Below are positions 1-5,998 of a stretch of 11,842 nt of DNA, one piece after another (within the stretch, counting starts at the first letter, position 1; every line of letters begins with the position of its first letter). Origin of the DNA: Rubrobacter sp. (GTDB lineage Bacteria > Actinomycetota > Rubrobacteria > Rubrobacterales > Rubrobacteraceae); contig JADDPR010000051.1 in the NCBI GenBank assembly GCA_016781775.1, positions 1 through 11,842 on the forward strand. Reading direction: 5' to 3'. A model generated the notes under the pieces. That model was not told the origin of the DNA. It saw only the letters and a program-made list of their open reading frames with translations, and did no database searches. The translations under genes were made by a program, and so were the position numbers.

Positions 1-267
1 CGGCCGTATTGGCGAAACAGAATCTCGGGCCCGCCCAAGCGGTCGAGCCCGTACCTTTTCAGGTAACGCTTCTTCGGGACAACACGACAAAGTCCGGCGG
101 GCCATCCGAAACGATGCCGACACGGACACCCGTGAGTAAGAAAGCCTCAACGAAAGGGAAGGAGCAAGGTACTGAGGAGAGTTTTGTGTCGTCTCCCAAT
201 GCACGTACGCGACGAGCGAGAGTTCGACGCTTCTTCGCAGCGAGATGGAGGCGCCACCTCCTCTTCC
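1..267. other. Left-edge region without a convincing gene
   Basis: No complete gene can be supported here. The region is less GC-biased than the rest of the window. On the minus strand the last 80 or so bases before the edge (80 down to 1) read in one frame as a protein-like stretch ending ...KKRYLKRYGLDRLGGPEI..., with mostly G/C third positions. That frame is open only back to a TGA at 149-147 and contains no ATG or GTG, so a start is missing. A neighbouring minus frame carries another protein-like stretch (about 160-60) that stops at 61-59. Together they could be a frameshifted gene leaving the window to the left, but this is weak. A short inverted repeat (GGAGG 247-251, CCTCC 257-261) lies 6 nt behind the argS stop. 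It has no T-run, so it is at best a poor terminator. Confidence 0.3.
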
Positions 268-1905
268 CTACATTCTCTCGGGCGCTTCGACCCCCAGAAG
301 GTTCAGGCCGGAGGCGAGCACGAGCTTCGTTGCGGCGCACAGGGCGAGCCTGCGCGCCCGGAGCGACTCGTTCTCGACGAGGACTTGATGCACCGTGTAG
401 AAGCGGTGGAAGCGGGTTGCGACGGTCTCCAGGTAGGTCGGCAGGGGGTGGACCTCCCTCTTCGCCGCGGCGTTCTCGATGACGCGCGGGAAGTCGAGGA
501 GCTCCAGGAGGAGGGCTCGCTCCTCGAGGGCAAACTGGCCCGGGGGAACGTCCTTCGTGTTGCTCGGTTCGACCTGTGCGCGGCGGAAGATGCTCGCGAT
601 CCGGGCGTGGGCGTACTGGACGTAGTAGACCGGGTTTTCGTCGGATTGCTGAACGGCGACGGCGAGGTCGAAGTTCATCTCGGTGCGGTGCGAGGAGCGC
701 ACGTAGAAGTAGCGCGCCGCGTCCTCCCCCACCTCGTCCATAAGCTCGTCGAACGTCACGAAGTTGCCGGCCCGCTTGCTGACCTTGACCTGCTCTCCCC
801 CGCGCAGGAGCTTCACGAGCCGCACGAGCTCGACGTCGAGGAATTCCCCGGGCAGCCCGAGGGCGACGATCCCGGCCCGGATGCGCGGCGGGTACCCGGC
901 GTGGTCCGCGCCGAGCACGTCCACGGCGGTCCCGAAGCCACGCTCCCACTTGTCGCGGTGGTAGGCGAGGTCCGGCGCCATGTACGTGTACGAGCCGTCT
1001 TTCTTCACCAGGACCCGATCCTTGTCGTCCCCAAACTTAGAAGACGCGAGCCACAGCGCGCCCTCGCTGCGGTAAGCGTGGCCGCGCTCCTCGAGCTCCT
1101 CGATGACCTTCACGATCTCGCCGGAGTCGTAGAGGCTCTTCTCGTTGAAGAAGCGGTCGAAGCCGGTTCGGGCGCGGGTGAGGGTCTCCCTGATCCCGGC
1201 CATGCACCAATCCGTCGCGAACGGCGTGATTTGTGCCAGCGCCTCGGCGGGGTCGGAGTCCAGGTAACGGTCGCCGTCCTTCTCCTTCAAGGCTTCGGCG
1301 ATGTCGCGGATGTACTCGCCCTTGTAGAGGGCCTCGGGATCGGAGACGGGCCACTCGCGGCCGAAAAGCTCGGCGTAGCGCGCGGCGACGGACTCCCCGA
1401 GAAGACGGATCTGGTTTCCCCCGTCGTTGAAGTAGTATTCGCGCGACACCTTCCGCCCCGACGCATCCATGATCCTGGCGAGCGAGTCGCCGTACGCCGC
1501 ATGGCGCCCATGCGCCGCCGTCATCGGCCCGGTGGGGTTGGCGCTCACGTACTCCAGCACGATCGAGGCGCCCGAAGCCTCCCGGCGGCCATAGTCCTCT
1601 CCGCTGGAAAGAATCCCACCAAGCTCTTCCCCAAACGCCTGCGACGAGACCCGGAAGTTAATGAACCCCGGCCCCGCCACCCCGACGTCGTCGACGAAGG
1701 GCGCCTCCAATGCATCCACAATGCCCTGGGCCACCTCGCGCGGGTTGCGCCGGAAGACCTTCGCGTTGGCAAGGGCGACGTTCGACGCGAAATCGCCGTG
1801 CGACGTCTCGTTGGGCCGCTCCACGTGCACCCCATCGAGCTGCACCCCATAGGCCTCATGGGCCGCCTGGCGCAGGGCGTCGGCGAGTCGCGCCTCCAGG
1901 CTCAC
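268..1905 (-). CDS. argS: Arginyl-tRNA synthetase (class Ia)
   Basis: This cytoplasmic enzyme charges tRNA-Arg with arginine using ATP. The product has 545 residues, within the usual 550-580 range. An N-terminal Arg_S-type domain occupies about 1-85 (SHGDFASNVAL near 35-45). The catalytic core follows, with VSANPTGP at 120-127, YYFNDGGNQ at 157-165, the KMSKS-loop equivalent VKVSKRAGN at 373-381 and a DALR-type anticodon-binding domain from about 420 (YYVQYAHARI, then FHRFY near 499). The HIGH signature is altered: where the family usually has HVGH, residues 129-132 read TAAH, so only the second His is kept. The start is GTG at 1905-1903, with GGGGAGGG just upstream. The GTG overlaps the upstream stop in a GTGA arrangement, so translation is probably coupled. 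Longer in-frame extensions upstream are low-complexity shadow of the neighbouring gene. Confidence 0.95.
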   Translation of the reverse strand: MSLEARLADALRQAAHEAYGVQLDGVHVERPNETSHGDFASNVALANAKVFRRNPREVAQGIVDALEAPFVDDVGVAGPGFINFRVSSQAFGEELGGILSSGEDYGRREASGASIVLEYVSANPTGPMTAAHGRHAAYGDSLARIMDASGRKVSREYYFNDGGNQIRLLGESVAARYAELFGREWPVSDPEALYKGEYIRDIAEALKEKDGDRYLDSDPAEALAQITPFATDWCMAGIRETLTRARTGFDRFFNEKSLYDSGEIVKVIEELEERGHAYRSEGALWLASSKFGDDKDRVLVKKDGSYTYMAPDLAYHRDKWERGFGTAVDVLGADHAGYPPRIRAGIVALGLPGEFLDVELVRLVKLLRGGEQVKVSKRAGNFVTFDELMDEVGEDAARYFYVRSSHRTEMNFDLAVAVQQSDENPVYYVQYAHARIASIFRRAQVEPSNTKDVPPGQFALEERALLLELLDFPRVIENAAAKREVHPLPTYLETVATRFHRFYTVHQVLVENESLRARRLALCAATKLVLASGLNLLGVEAPERM

Positions 1906-2132
1906 GAGCGACCCTCCCCACGCCCCAGCAGCTCGTCCATCAACCGCCGGTTCTCCGCCGCGGCCCGCTCCGCCTCGCCCTCGTCCCTCACGAACCGGAC
2001 CTCGAACACGTCCCCGATGCCACAACCTTCCGGCAACAACTCCCGCGGCACGTCGAACGTCCGACGCCCCTCCGGGTAAACGACAAGAACCGCCATACCA
2101 TCGTCCTCGAAACTGTCTATCTGCACCTGCAT
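1902..2132 (-). CDS. Small DUF3006-like protein upstream of argS
   Basis: This encodes a 76-residue acidic protein starting MQVQIDSFEDDG, with a core VVYPEGRRTFDVPRELLPEG and a charged helical tail (about 50-70). The opening I-D-x-F-E-x-D-x-A-V followed by P-R-E-L-L-P-E-G matches my memory of DUF3006, a family of short beta-rich proteins of unknown function. Its TGA (1904-1902) overlaps the argS GTG, so the two genes are one transcription unit with likely translational coupling. The start is uncertain. The ATG at 2132 fits the family best but has no clear Shine-Dalgarno. In-frame alternatives are ATG at 2144 and ATG at 2183, the last with a GAGG about 10 nt upstream. No signal peptide or membrane segment is visible at the chosen start. 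Confidence 0.75.
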   Translation of the reverse strand: MQVQIDSFEDDGMAVLVVYPEGRRTFDVPRELLPEGCGIGDVFEVRFVRDEGEAERAAAENRRLMDELLGRGEGRS

Positions 2133-2224
2133 ATACGTGCACATGTTACCGCTTTTGGAGGCGGTCAGCCGGTCAGCACGCATCGGGCTTCGGCCTCGCT
2201 CTCAGCCCGTCGGCAAGGGCCGAT

Positions 2225-2258
2225 CCTATCTCTTACGGGATCCGAAGCCGTAGATAGG
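2225..2258. repeat. Imperfect inverted repeat in the argS-unit leader
   Basis: CCTATC (2225-2230) pairs with GATAGG (2253-2258), and TACGG (2234-2238) pairs with CCGTA (2248-2252). A 3-nt bulge lies on one arm and the apical loop is 9 nt. There is no adjoining T-run on either strand, so it does not look like an intrinsic terminator. It could be an operator or a leader-RNA structure for the downstream DUF3006-argS unit. This is inference only. Confidence 0.35.
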
Positions 2259-2291
2259 GGGAGATTGGCATCGAAAGTAGTGACGACCGGC

Positions 2292-2319
2292 AAAAAAGCA
2301 GCTTCATCACAAGAAGCCG
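2292..2319 (-). terminator. Intrinsic terminator behind rlmH
   Basis: Read on the minus strand, GCTTC (2317-2313), a 7-nt loop and GAAGC (2305-2301) form a short stem. It can be extended by a G-T and a C-G pair. Three bases later comes a run of six T (2297-2292). It lies about 30 nt after the rlmH stop, in the right orientation to end the MBL-rlmH transcript. The stem is short but the U-run is good. Confidence 0.55.
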
Positions 2320-2348
2320 ACAGGCCGAAATGCTGGCGGGCCGACCGG

Positions 2349-2822
2349 CTAATAGTGGTACTTCTCGCCCCTGTTGATCTTGGCTGCTCTGTAAAGTTGC
2401 TCGAGGAGGACCACCCGGGCGAGGGCGTGGGGCAGGGTGATGCGTCCGAAGGAGAGCCTGGAGTCTGCCTTCTGGAGGACCTCCGGTGCGAGCCCGAGCG
2501 GGCCGCCAAGTACGAAGGCGACGTGGCTGTTTCCGGAGAGGCCCAGGTCCTTCAGGCGACTCGCCAGGTTCTCGGACGAGAAGGCCTGGCCTCTCTCCCG
2601 GTCCAGGACGACGACGTGGGCACCCTCGGGGAGGCGCTTGAGGAGCTTGTTGGCTTCGCTGGAGAGTACTTCTTGCCGGCTTCGGCGGTTCAGGTCCTCC
2701 TCGGGAACTTCGATGACCTCGACGGGGAAGTAGCGGCGGAGGCGCTTCAGGTAGTCTTCCGAGCCGTCTGCGGTCCAGCCCCTTAGACGCCCGACGGCGA
2801 GGATGGTGGCCCGGCGTATCAT
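2349..2822 (-). CDS. rlmH: 23S rRNA (pseudouridine1915-N3)-methyltransferase RlmH
   Basis: RlmH methylates N3 of pseudouridine 1915 in helix 69 of 23S rRNA on the assembled 70S ribosome, using S-adenosylmethionine. The product has 157 residues, the standard length for this small SPOUT-class enzyme. Visible signatures are VVVLDRERGQAFSSE (70-84), the SAM-binding knot segment FVLGGPLG (103-110), and the C-terminal LPHALARVVLLEQLYRA (130-146) ending in the conserved Y-H-x tail, here YHY. The start ATG at 2822 lies 6 nt after the stop of the upstream MBL-fold gene. Its AGGGAG sequence overlaps that stop and sits unusually close to the ATG. The pair looks like one operon, echoing the yycJ...rlmH neighbourhood of Firmicutes. 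An intrinsic terminator follows. Confidence 0.96.
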   Translation of the reverse strand: MIRRATILAVGRLRGWTADGSEDYLKRLRRYFPVEVIEVPEEDLNRRSRQEVLSSEANKLLKRLPEGAHVVVLDRERGQAFSSENLASRLKDLGLSGNSHVAFVLGGPLGLAPEVLQKADSRLSFGRITLPHALARVVLLEQLYRAAKINRGEKYHY

Positions 2823-2828
2823 CGCTCC

Positions 2829-3671
2829 CTAGCCCAGATCGAAGAGGCGAGAGCGCTCCGCGCCCTCCCCTTCGTAGCGGTAGACGTGCGGGTGGGTCTC
2901 GATGGGTTGGCCGACCTCGATCCAGGGCGTCGGGTGCCTGGCGATAGCCGCTCGGACCCTTATGCCGTCGTAGCCGGCGGCCTTGAGTACGCGGCGCGCG
3001 GTGCCGGTCGCGCGCATCGGGGAGTTGTTGGTCTCCGAGAGGTGGGCGAGGACGAGGTCCTTGAGGCCGTGCGGGGCGAGGGCGAGCGCCGCTTCCGCCG
3101 CCTGCTCGTTGGAGAGGTGGCCGTTGCGGGAAGCCACGCGCCGCTTGAGGTCGGCGGAGTACGGGCCGCGCCTGAGCCACTCGGGGTCGTGGTTTGCCTC
3201 CAGGACAAGGGCCTCGACCCCACGCATGTGCTCGACGATCTCCATGCTTATCTCCCCAAGGTCGGTCGCGAGAGCAGCGGACTTCCTTCCGTCGGAGATG
3301 CGGAGCCCGTAGGTCGGCGTGTCGTGCGGCACGGCGAAGAAGGTCGCGGCCAGGGCGCCAAAGTCCAGGATCTCCCCGGCGGGGACGGGCTCGGCTCCCT
3401 TTACCTCCTCGGCGACGCCGCTCGCAGCGTATACCGGGATGTGGCGCTCGCGCAGGAGCGACCTTACCCCCGAGGTATGGTCCGCGTGGCCGTGCGTGAG
3501 GAAGACGGCCGAGACGTCGTCGAGGCCCCGGCCGACGCGGGACAGAAGACCCTTCAGACGCTTGCACGAGAGGCCAGCGTCCACGAGGACCCCGCGCTTT
3601 CCGGTCTCCAGATAGGTGGCGTTACCCGAGCTGCCGCTCGAGAGTACGCTCAAACGAAAGACCGACTCCAA
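2829..3671 (-). CDS. MBL-fold metallohydrolase, YycJ/WalJ-like
   Basis: This 280-residue cytoplasmic protein has the full metallo-beta-lactamase-fold metal set: THGHADH (59-65), H116 in VPHDTP, D137 in ALATDLG and H210 near the end. It opens with LSVLSSGSSGNATYLE and has VLVDAGLSCKRL (28-39). The segment LEANHDPEWL to RVASRNGHLSNEQAA (158-192) is characteristic of the YycJ/WalJ group rather than of RNase J or glyoxalase II. WalJ-type proteins are proposed DNA exonucleases linked to replication and wall regulation in Firmicutes; the true substrate here is unknown. The start is inferred as TTG at 3671 with GGAGG about 11 nt upstream. A second in-frame TTG, six codons later, is possible. It is co-transcribed with rlmH after a 6-nt gap. 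Confidence 0.88.
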   Translation of the reverse strand: MESVFRLSVLSSGSSGNATYLETGKRGVLVDAGLSCKRLKGLLSRVGRGLDDVSAVFLTHGHADHTSGVRSLLRERHIPVYAASGVAEEVKGAEPVPAGEILDFGALAATFFAVPHDTPTYGLRISDGRKSAALATDLGEISMEIVEHMRGVEALVLEANHDPEWLRRGPYSADLKRRVASRNGHLSNEQAAEAALALAPHGLKDLVLAHLSETNNSPMRATGTARRVLKAAGYDGIRVRAAIARHPTPWIEVGQPIETHPHVYRYEGEGAERSRLFDLG

Positions 3672-3773
3672 GGTTTCTTCTACCTCCAGAAGATGCCACT
3701 CCCGACCGGCGAAGATCTTAGCACGCCGCCCGGGAGGGCTCTCTTCGGGATGAAGCAGCGCTGAAGACCTCCC

Positions 3774-4556
3774 CTAGACCAGTTCCGCCTGAACGACTAT
3801 GCGGTCGACGTAGTCAGGAAGGGTGCAAGTCTGCAGCGAGAGCAGGGACTTGTCCGGCACGGGGTTCATCACTTCGACGTTGTCGGCCGGGACGACCACC
3901 TGCTCGGTAACGGTGTACTTGTACTCCCCGCCTGCGGAATCGGTGACGAAGATCTCGTCCCCCGGGAAGAGCTGGTCGAGGTCGTAGAAGACGCGGTCGG
4001 ACCCGGTATCGGGATAGCCTAGGCGATGCCCCGCGACGTAAACGTTCGCCCCCTCCTGCCACGGGTAGCCTGTGGCGGGGATGTGGGCCGTGCCCTCCTT
4101 GAGGGCCTCCTCCGACACCTCGTCGAAAGCAGGAACGCCCTCGAGCCCCAGCTTGGGGATGGTGATGTAGAGCGTCTTGTCTTTGGGGCCGCCCGGGTCG
4201 CGTCCGAAGTTGAACGGCTTGACCGCCGGGATCGCGCCGGCGGAGCCGGCGCCCTCGATCTGGATCGGCTCGGCCTCCGTGCTGGTGTCGTTCCAGCCCT
4301 TGAACTCCGGCATCCCCGTCTTCTCCTCTTCGGAGAGGACGTCCTCGGGTAATAACGCCTGGACGGTGCTCCCTCCTGAGGCCGGAGCGGTCTTCTCGAC
4401 GGCCGGGGCCGTCGTCCGTGCCTGCTCCCGGGGTGCGGCCTCCGACCGTTCCGCCGGAGCCTCGTTCTGGGCGGCCGGAGACCCCCCGCAAGCGGGGAGC
4501 GCTACGAAGAGCACGAAAAGGAGCAGGGCGGATAACGCCCTGCTCCGGTGGTGCAT
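3774..4556 (-). CDS. Class-E-like sortase with a lipoprotein signal
   Basis: Sortases are extracytoplasmic cysteine transpeptidases that cleave a sorting motif in surface proteins and join them to the cell wall. The product has 260 residues. Residues 1-22 form a signal (HHRSR, then a Leu/Phe/Val-rich core) ending in a lipobox-like LPA-C (Cys23). A Pro/Ala/Glu-rich low-complexity spacer spans about 25-105. The sortase barrel starts near 127. The catalytic His is H177 in VYVAGHRLGY, the Cys is C244 in LSLQTCTLP and the Arg is R252 in DRIVV. Class E is my best fit. The start ATG at 4556 is 22 nt behind the ferritin-like gene and has no clear Shine-Dalgarno. A perfect hairpin covers codons 4-12. 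A start at 4634 is also open but would overlap the upstream gene and spoil the signal. No LPxTG or LAxTG partner is seen in the window. Confidence 0.9.
   Translation of the reverse strand: MHHRSRALSALLLFVLFVALPACGGSPAAQNEAPAERSEAAPREQARTTAPAVEKTAPASGGSTVQALLPEDVLSEEEKTGMPEFKGWNDTSTEAEPIQIEGAGSAGAIPAVKPFNFGRDPGGPKDKTLYITIPKLGLEGVPAFDEVSEEALKEGTAHIPATGYPWQEGANVYVAGHRLGYPDTGSDRVFYDLDQLFPGDEIFVTDSAGGEYKYTVTEQVVVPADNVEVMNPVPDKSLLSLQTCTLPDYVDRIVVQAELV
4521..4545 (-). terminator. Perfect hairpin on the sortase 5' codons: attenuator or terminator
   Basis: GAGCAGGGCG (4521-4530) and CGCCCTGCTC (4536-4545) form a perfect 10-bp stem with a 5-nt loop. On the minus strand it is followed by CTTTTCG, a short T-rich stretch. 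It lies about 34 nt after the stop of the ferritin-like gene and inside codons 4-12 of the sortase. Its form suits an intrinsic terminator of the ferritin operon with read-through into the sortase, or a structure that damps sortase translation. The T-run is short, so termination may be partial. Confidence 0.5.
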
Positions 4557-4578
4557 TATGGCTTGCGTAGTGTTCAGA

Positions 4579-5322
4579 CTAGTAAGCCTTCCCGCAGTAA
4601 GCCTTCCCGCTGCTCGCCACGGGATTCTCGCCACCCGTATCCATCATCGAGCCCATGCCGAGGAATGGGGCGACCGCCGCCAGGACCTCATCTTGGGTCA
4701 GCGCGGCCGGGAACGGCGTGTTCGCCGGCGGTACGACCCCGATAAGGTTGCCCACGGTGACGACGTGCTCGCCCTCGACCCCTGCGATGCTCGCGGCCGC
4801 GGCCAAGACGGGCGCCGCCTGGATCATCGTGCCCGCGCCGAGGTAGGCACCGACACCGACCGGCTCGAAAGTGAACGCGAGGTTCAGGATCGACTCCTGG
4901 CTGGAGAACGCGTCCGCCGGGAAGGTGAACGTCGGCTCGGCGACGGGGGTCCCGCCGTTCTCCGTGATAAGCCCGATAAGGGCGTCCACGTGCGCGCCCT
5001 CGGTATCGCGCAGCATGGTCACGGCGGCCAGAGCGTCGCCCGAGAGGACGCCGGAATCCACCGCTCTCAAGTAGAACTCGTACTCCAGGTACTCAAGCGT
5101 GAGGGCAAAGTTAGCGATCTCCAGATCGCCGCCGGCGGGAGCAGCAGGAGCGGCACCTCCGCCGCCACCGCCGTAGGTCTGGGCGTCGGCGTTACCGGCG
5201 AGCAACGCCGAGCCGGCCACGGCGCCGACGCTGGCCGCCGCCAGAGCCTTCAGGAAGTCCATTCTCGTCCGCGGCCGGGCGAAGCCCTCCACGTCCGGAA
5301 CGTTGATCGTTTGCTTGTTCAT
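4579..5322 (-). CDS. Exported ferritin-like protein (second gene of tandem pair)
   Basis: This 247-residue ferritin-like-domain protein belongs to the Ferritin_2 type (the family of the plant desiccation protein pcC13-62). A probable export signal covers 1-47 (RTRMDFLKALAAA, then ADA before Q48). Its Tat motif is degenerate: the second Arg of the twin pair is Met. A Gly/Ala/Pro-rich linker (51-65) precedes the four-helix domain. Candidate di-metal ligands are E77 or E80, E108xxH111, E153 and E183xxH186, a complete set. The tail (SSGKAYCGKAY) comes from a 15-bp tandem duplication and holds the only Cys of the protein. The start ATG at 5322 has GGGAGGAG 8 nt upstream and lies 16 nt behind its paralogue, so they share a transcript. 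Iron binding or peroxide detoxification is inferred from the ligands; catalase or storage activity is not shown. Confidence 0.9.
   Translation of the reverse strand: MNKQTINVPDVEGFARPRTRMDFLKALAAASVGAVAGSALLAGNADAQTYGGGGGGAAPAAPAGGDLEIANFALTLEYLEYEFYLRAVDSGVLSGDALAAVTMLRDTEGAHVDALIGLITENGGTPVAEPTFTFPADAFSSQESILNLAFTFEPVGVGAYLGAGTMIQAAPVLAAAASIAGVEGEHVVTVGNLIGVVPPANTPFPAALTQDEVLAAVAPFLGMGSMMDTGGENPVASSGKAYCGKAY
4581..4610. repeat. Perfect 15-bp tandem duplication
   Basis: AGTAAGCCTTCCCGC occurs twice back to back (4581-4595 and 4596-4610) with no mismatch. The unit is five codons long, so the duplication is in frame at the very 3' end of the ferritin-like gene and creates the GKAYCGKAY tail. 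It looks like a recent slippage event. Confidence 0.85.
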
Positions 5323-5338
5323 CGTTCTATCTCCTCCC

Positions 5339-5998
5339 TTATGCCGTGACGCCGAATGGGGCCACAGCCTCGAGGACGGCCTCTAGCGGCAAGGCCTCCT
5401 CGAAGATAACGTTGTTAGGCGGGACGACCCCGTTGAGGATCTTGATTGCGTTCCAGTGCTGGCACTCGGCGTTGTGGATCGAGAGCGCCGACCCGAGCAG
5501 CGGCGAGCCTATCAGCGCCGGAGCCGCCCCCTGGTATGCCCCGATGCCGACCGGCTCGAAAGTCGCAGCGAGGTTCAAGAACGCCGCCGGATCGGCGAAG
5601 ACGCCGTCGGGGAAGGTCAACATCGGCGTAGCCGGCACCGAGCCGCCGTTGTCCACGATGGCGGCCGCCAGAGCGTCGGCGTGCGTCATCTCGGCGTCCC
5701 TGATCGCCGCTATCTGCGTCTCGGCGAAGCTGTTGCCGGCGAAGATACCGGCGTTGATCCCCTCGGCGTAGAACGTACCCTCCAACAGCTCCAGCTTGTA
5801 GGCAAGCTGCAGAATTGCCAGAGGTCCGGCGGCCTGGTAGCCCTCGTGCACCGCGAACGCCGGACGAGCCGCGAACGCGAGCCCTCCTGCACCGGCGGCC
5901 GCTGCGGCCCCGGCTATCGCTGCCGTCTTCAAGAAGTTGCGCCGCGAGTACTCCCGGTCAAACCCGACCGGGGAGATGCGGCTTTCGACTCCGTCCAT
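5339..5998 (-). CDS. Tat-exported ferritin-like protein (first gene of tandem pair)
   Basis: This 219-residue paralogue of the next gene begins with a textbook twin-arginine signal: SRRNFLK at 18-24, an Ala/Gly-rich core, and likely cleavage after RPAFA (A49). Tat export implies folding, and perhaps metal loading, in the cytoplasm before release. The ferritin-like bundle keeps all candidate di-metal ligands: E70 or E73 in the first helix, E103xxH106, E148 in FEPVGIGAY and E178xxH181. The start is ATG at 5998, with AAAGGAG 7 nt upstream; the in-frame ATG at 6028 lacks such a site. It is the first gene of a likely ferritin-ferritin-sortase operon. It diverges from the ECF sigma gene across a 375-nt region, so control by that sigma factor is plausible but unproven. 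Ferritin_2 proteins are linked to desiccation and oxidative stress in other organisms. Confidence 0.92.
   Translation of the reverse strand: MDGVESRISPVGFDREYSRRNFLKTAAIAGAAAAAGAGGLAFAARPAFAVHEGYQAAGPLAILQLAYKLELLEGTFYAEGINAGIFAGNSFAETQIAAIRDAEMTHADALAAAIVDNGGSVPATPMLTFPDGVFADPAAFLNLAATFEPVGIGAYQGAAPALIGSPLLGSALSIHNAECQHWNAIKILNGVVPPNNVIFEEALPLEAVLEAVAPFGVTA

Larger units (their letters stand above)
2133..2348 (-). other. Leader region between rlmH and the DUF3006-argS unit
   Basis: This spacer of about 215 nt holds the rlmH terminator at its right end (read on the minus strand), an imperfect inverted repeat at 2225-2258, and a short direct repeat CGGTCAGC / CGGTCAGC around 2162-2177. The promoter for the DUF3006-argS unit should lie here, but I could not identify convincing -35/-10 hexamers. 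I looked for a T-box (antiterminator core with GGTGGNACC) because some argS genes carry one, and saw none. Confidence 0.45.

Noticed and set aside
184..2079. A 631-codon open frame on the plus strand opposite argS
   Set aside because: It is a shadow of argS. The minus strand carries an unmistakable synthetase with all domains, and long antisense frames are expected at this GC content.
2133..2348. T-box riboswitch upstream of argS
   Set aside because: No antiterminator core of the GGTGGNACC type and no terminator/antiterminator pair before the coding region was seen.
2233..3567. A 444-codon minus-strand frame overlapping rlmH and the MBL gene
   Set aside because: Its composition is Arg/Pro-rich, as expected from reading GC-rich coding DNA out of frame. 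The true frames encode recognisable proteins.
4550..4634. Upstream sortase start at 4634
   Set aside because: It would overlap the end of the ferritin-like gene by over 50 nt and add 26 residues in front of a complete lipoprotein-type signal.
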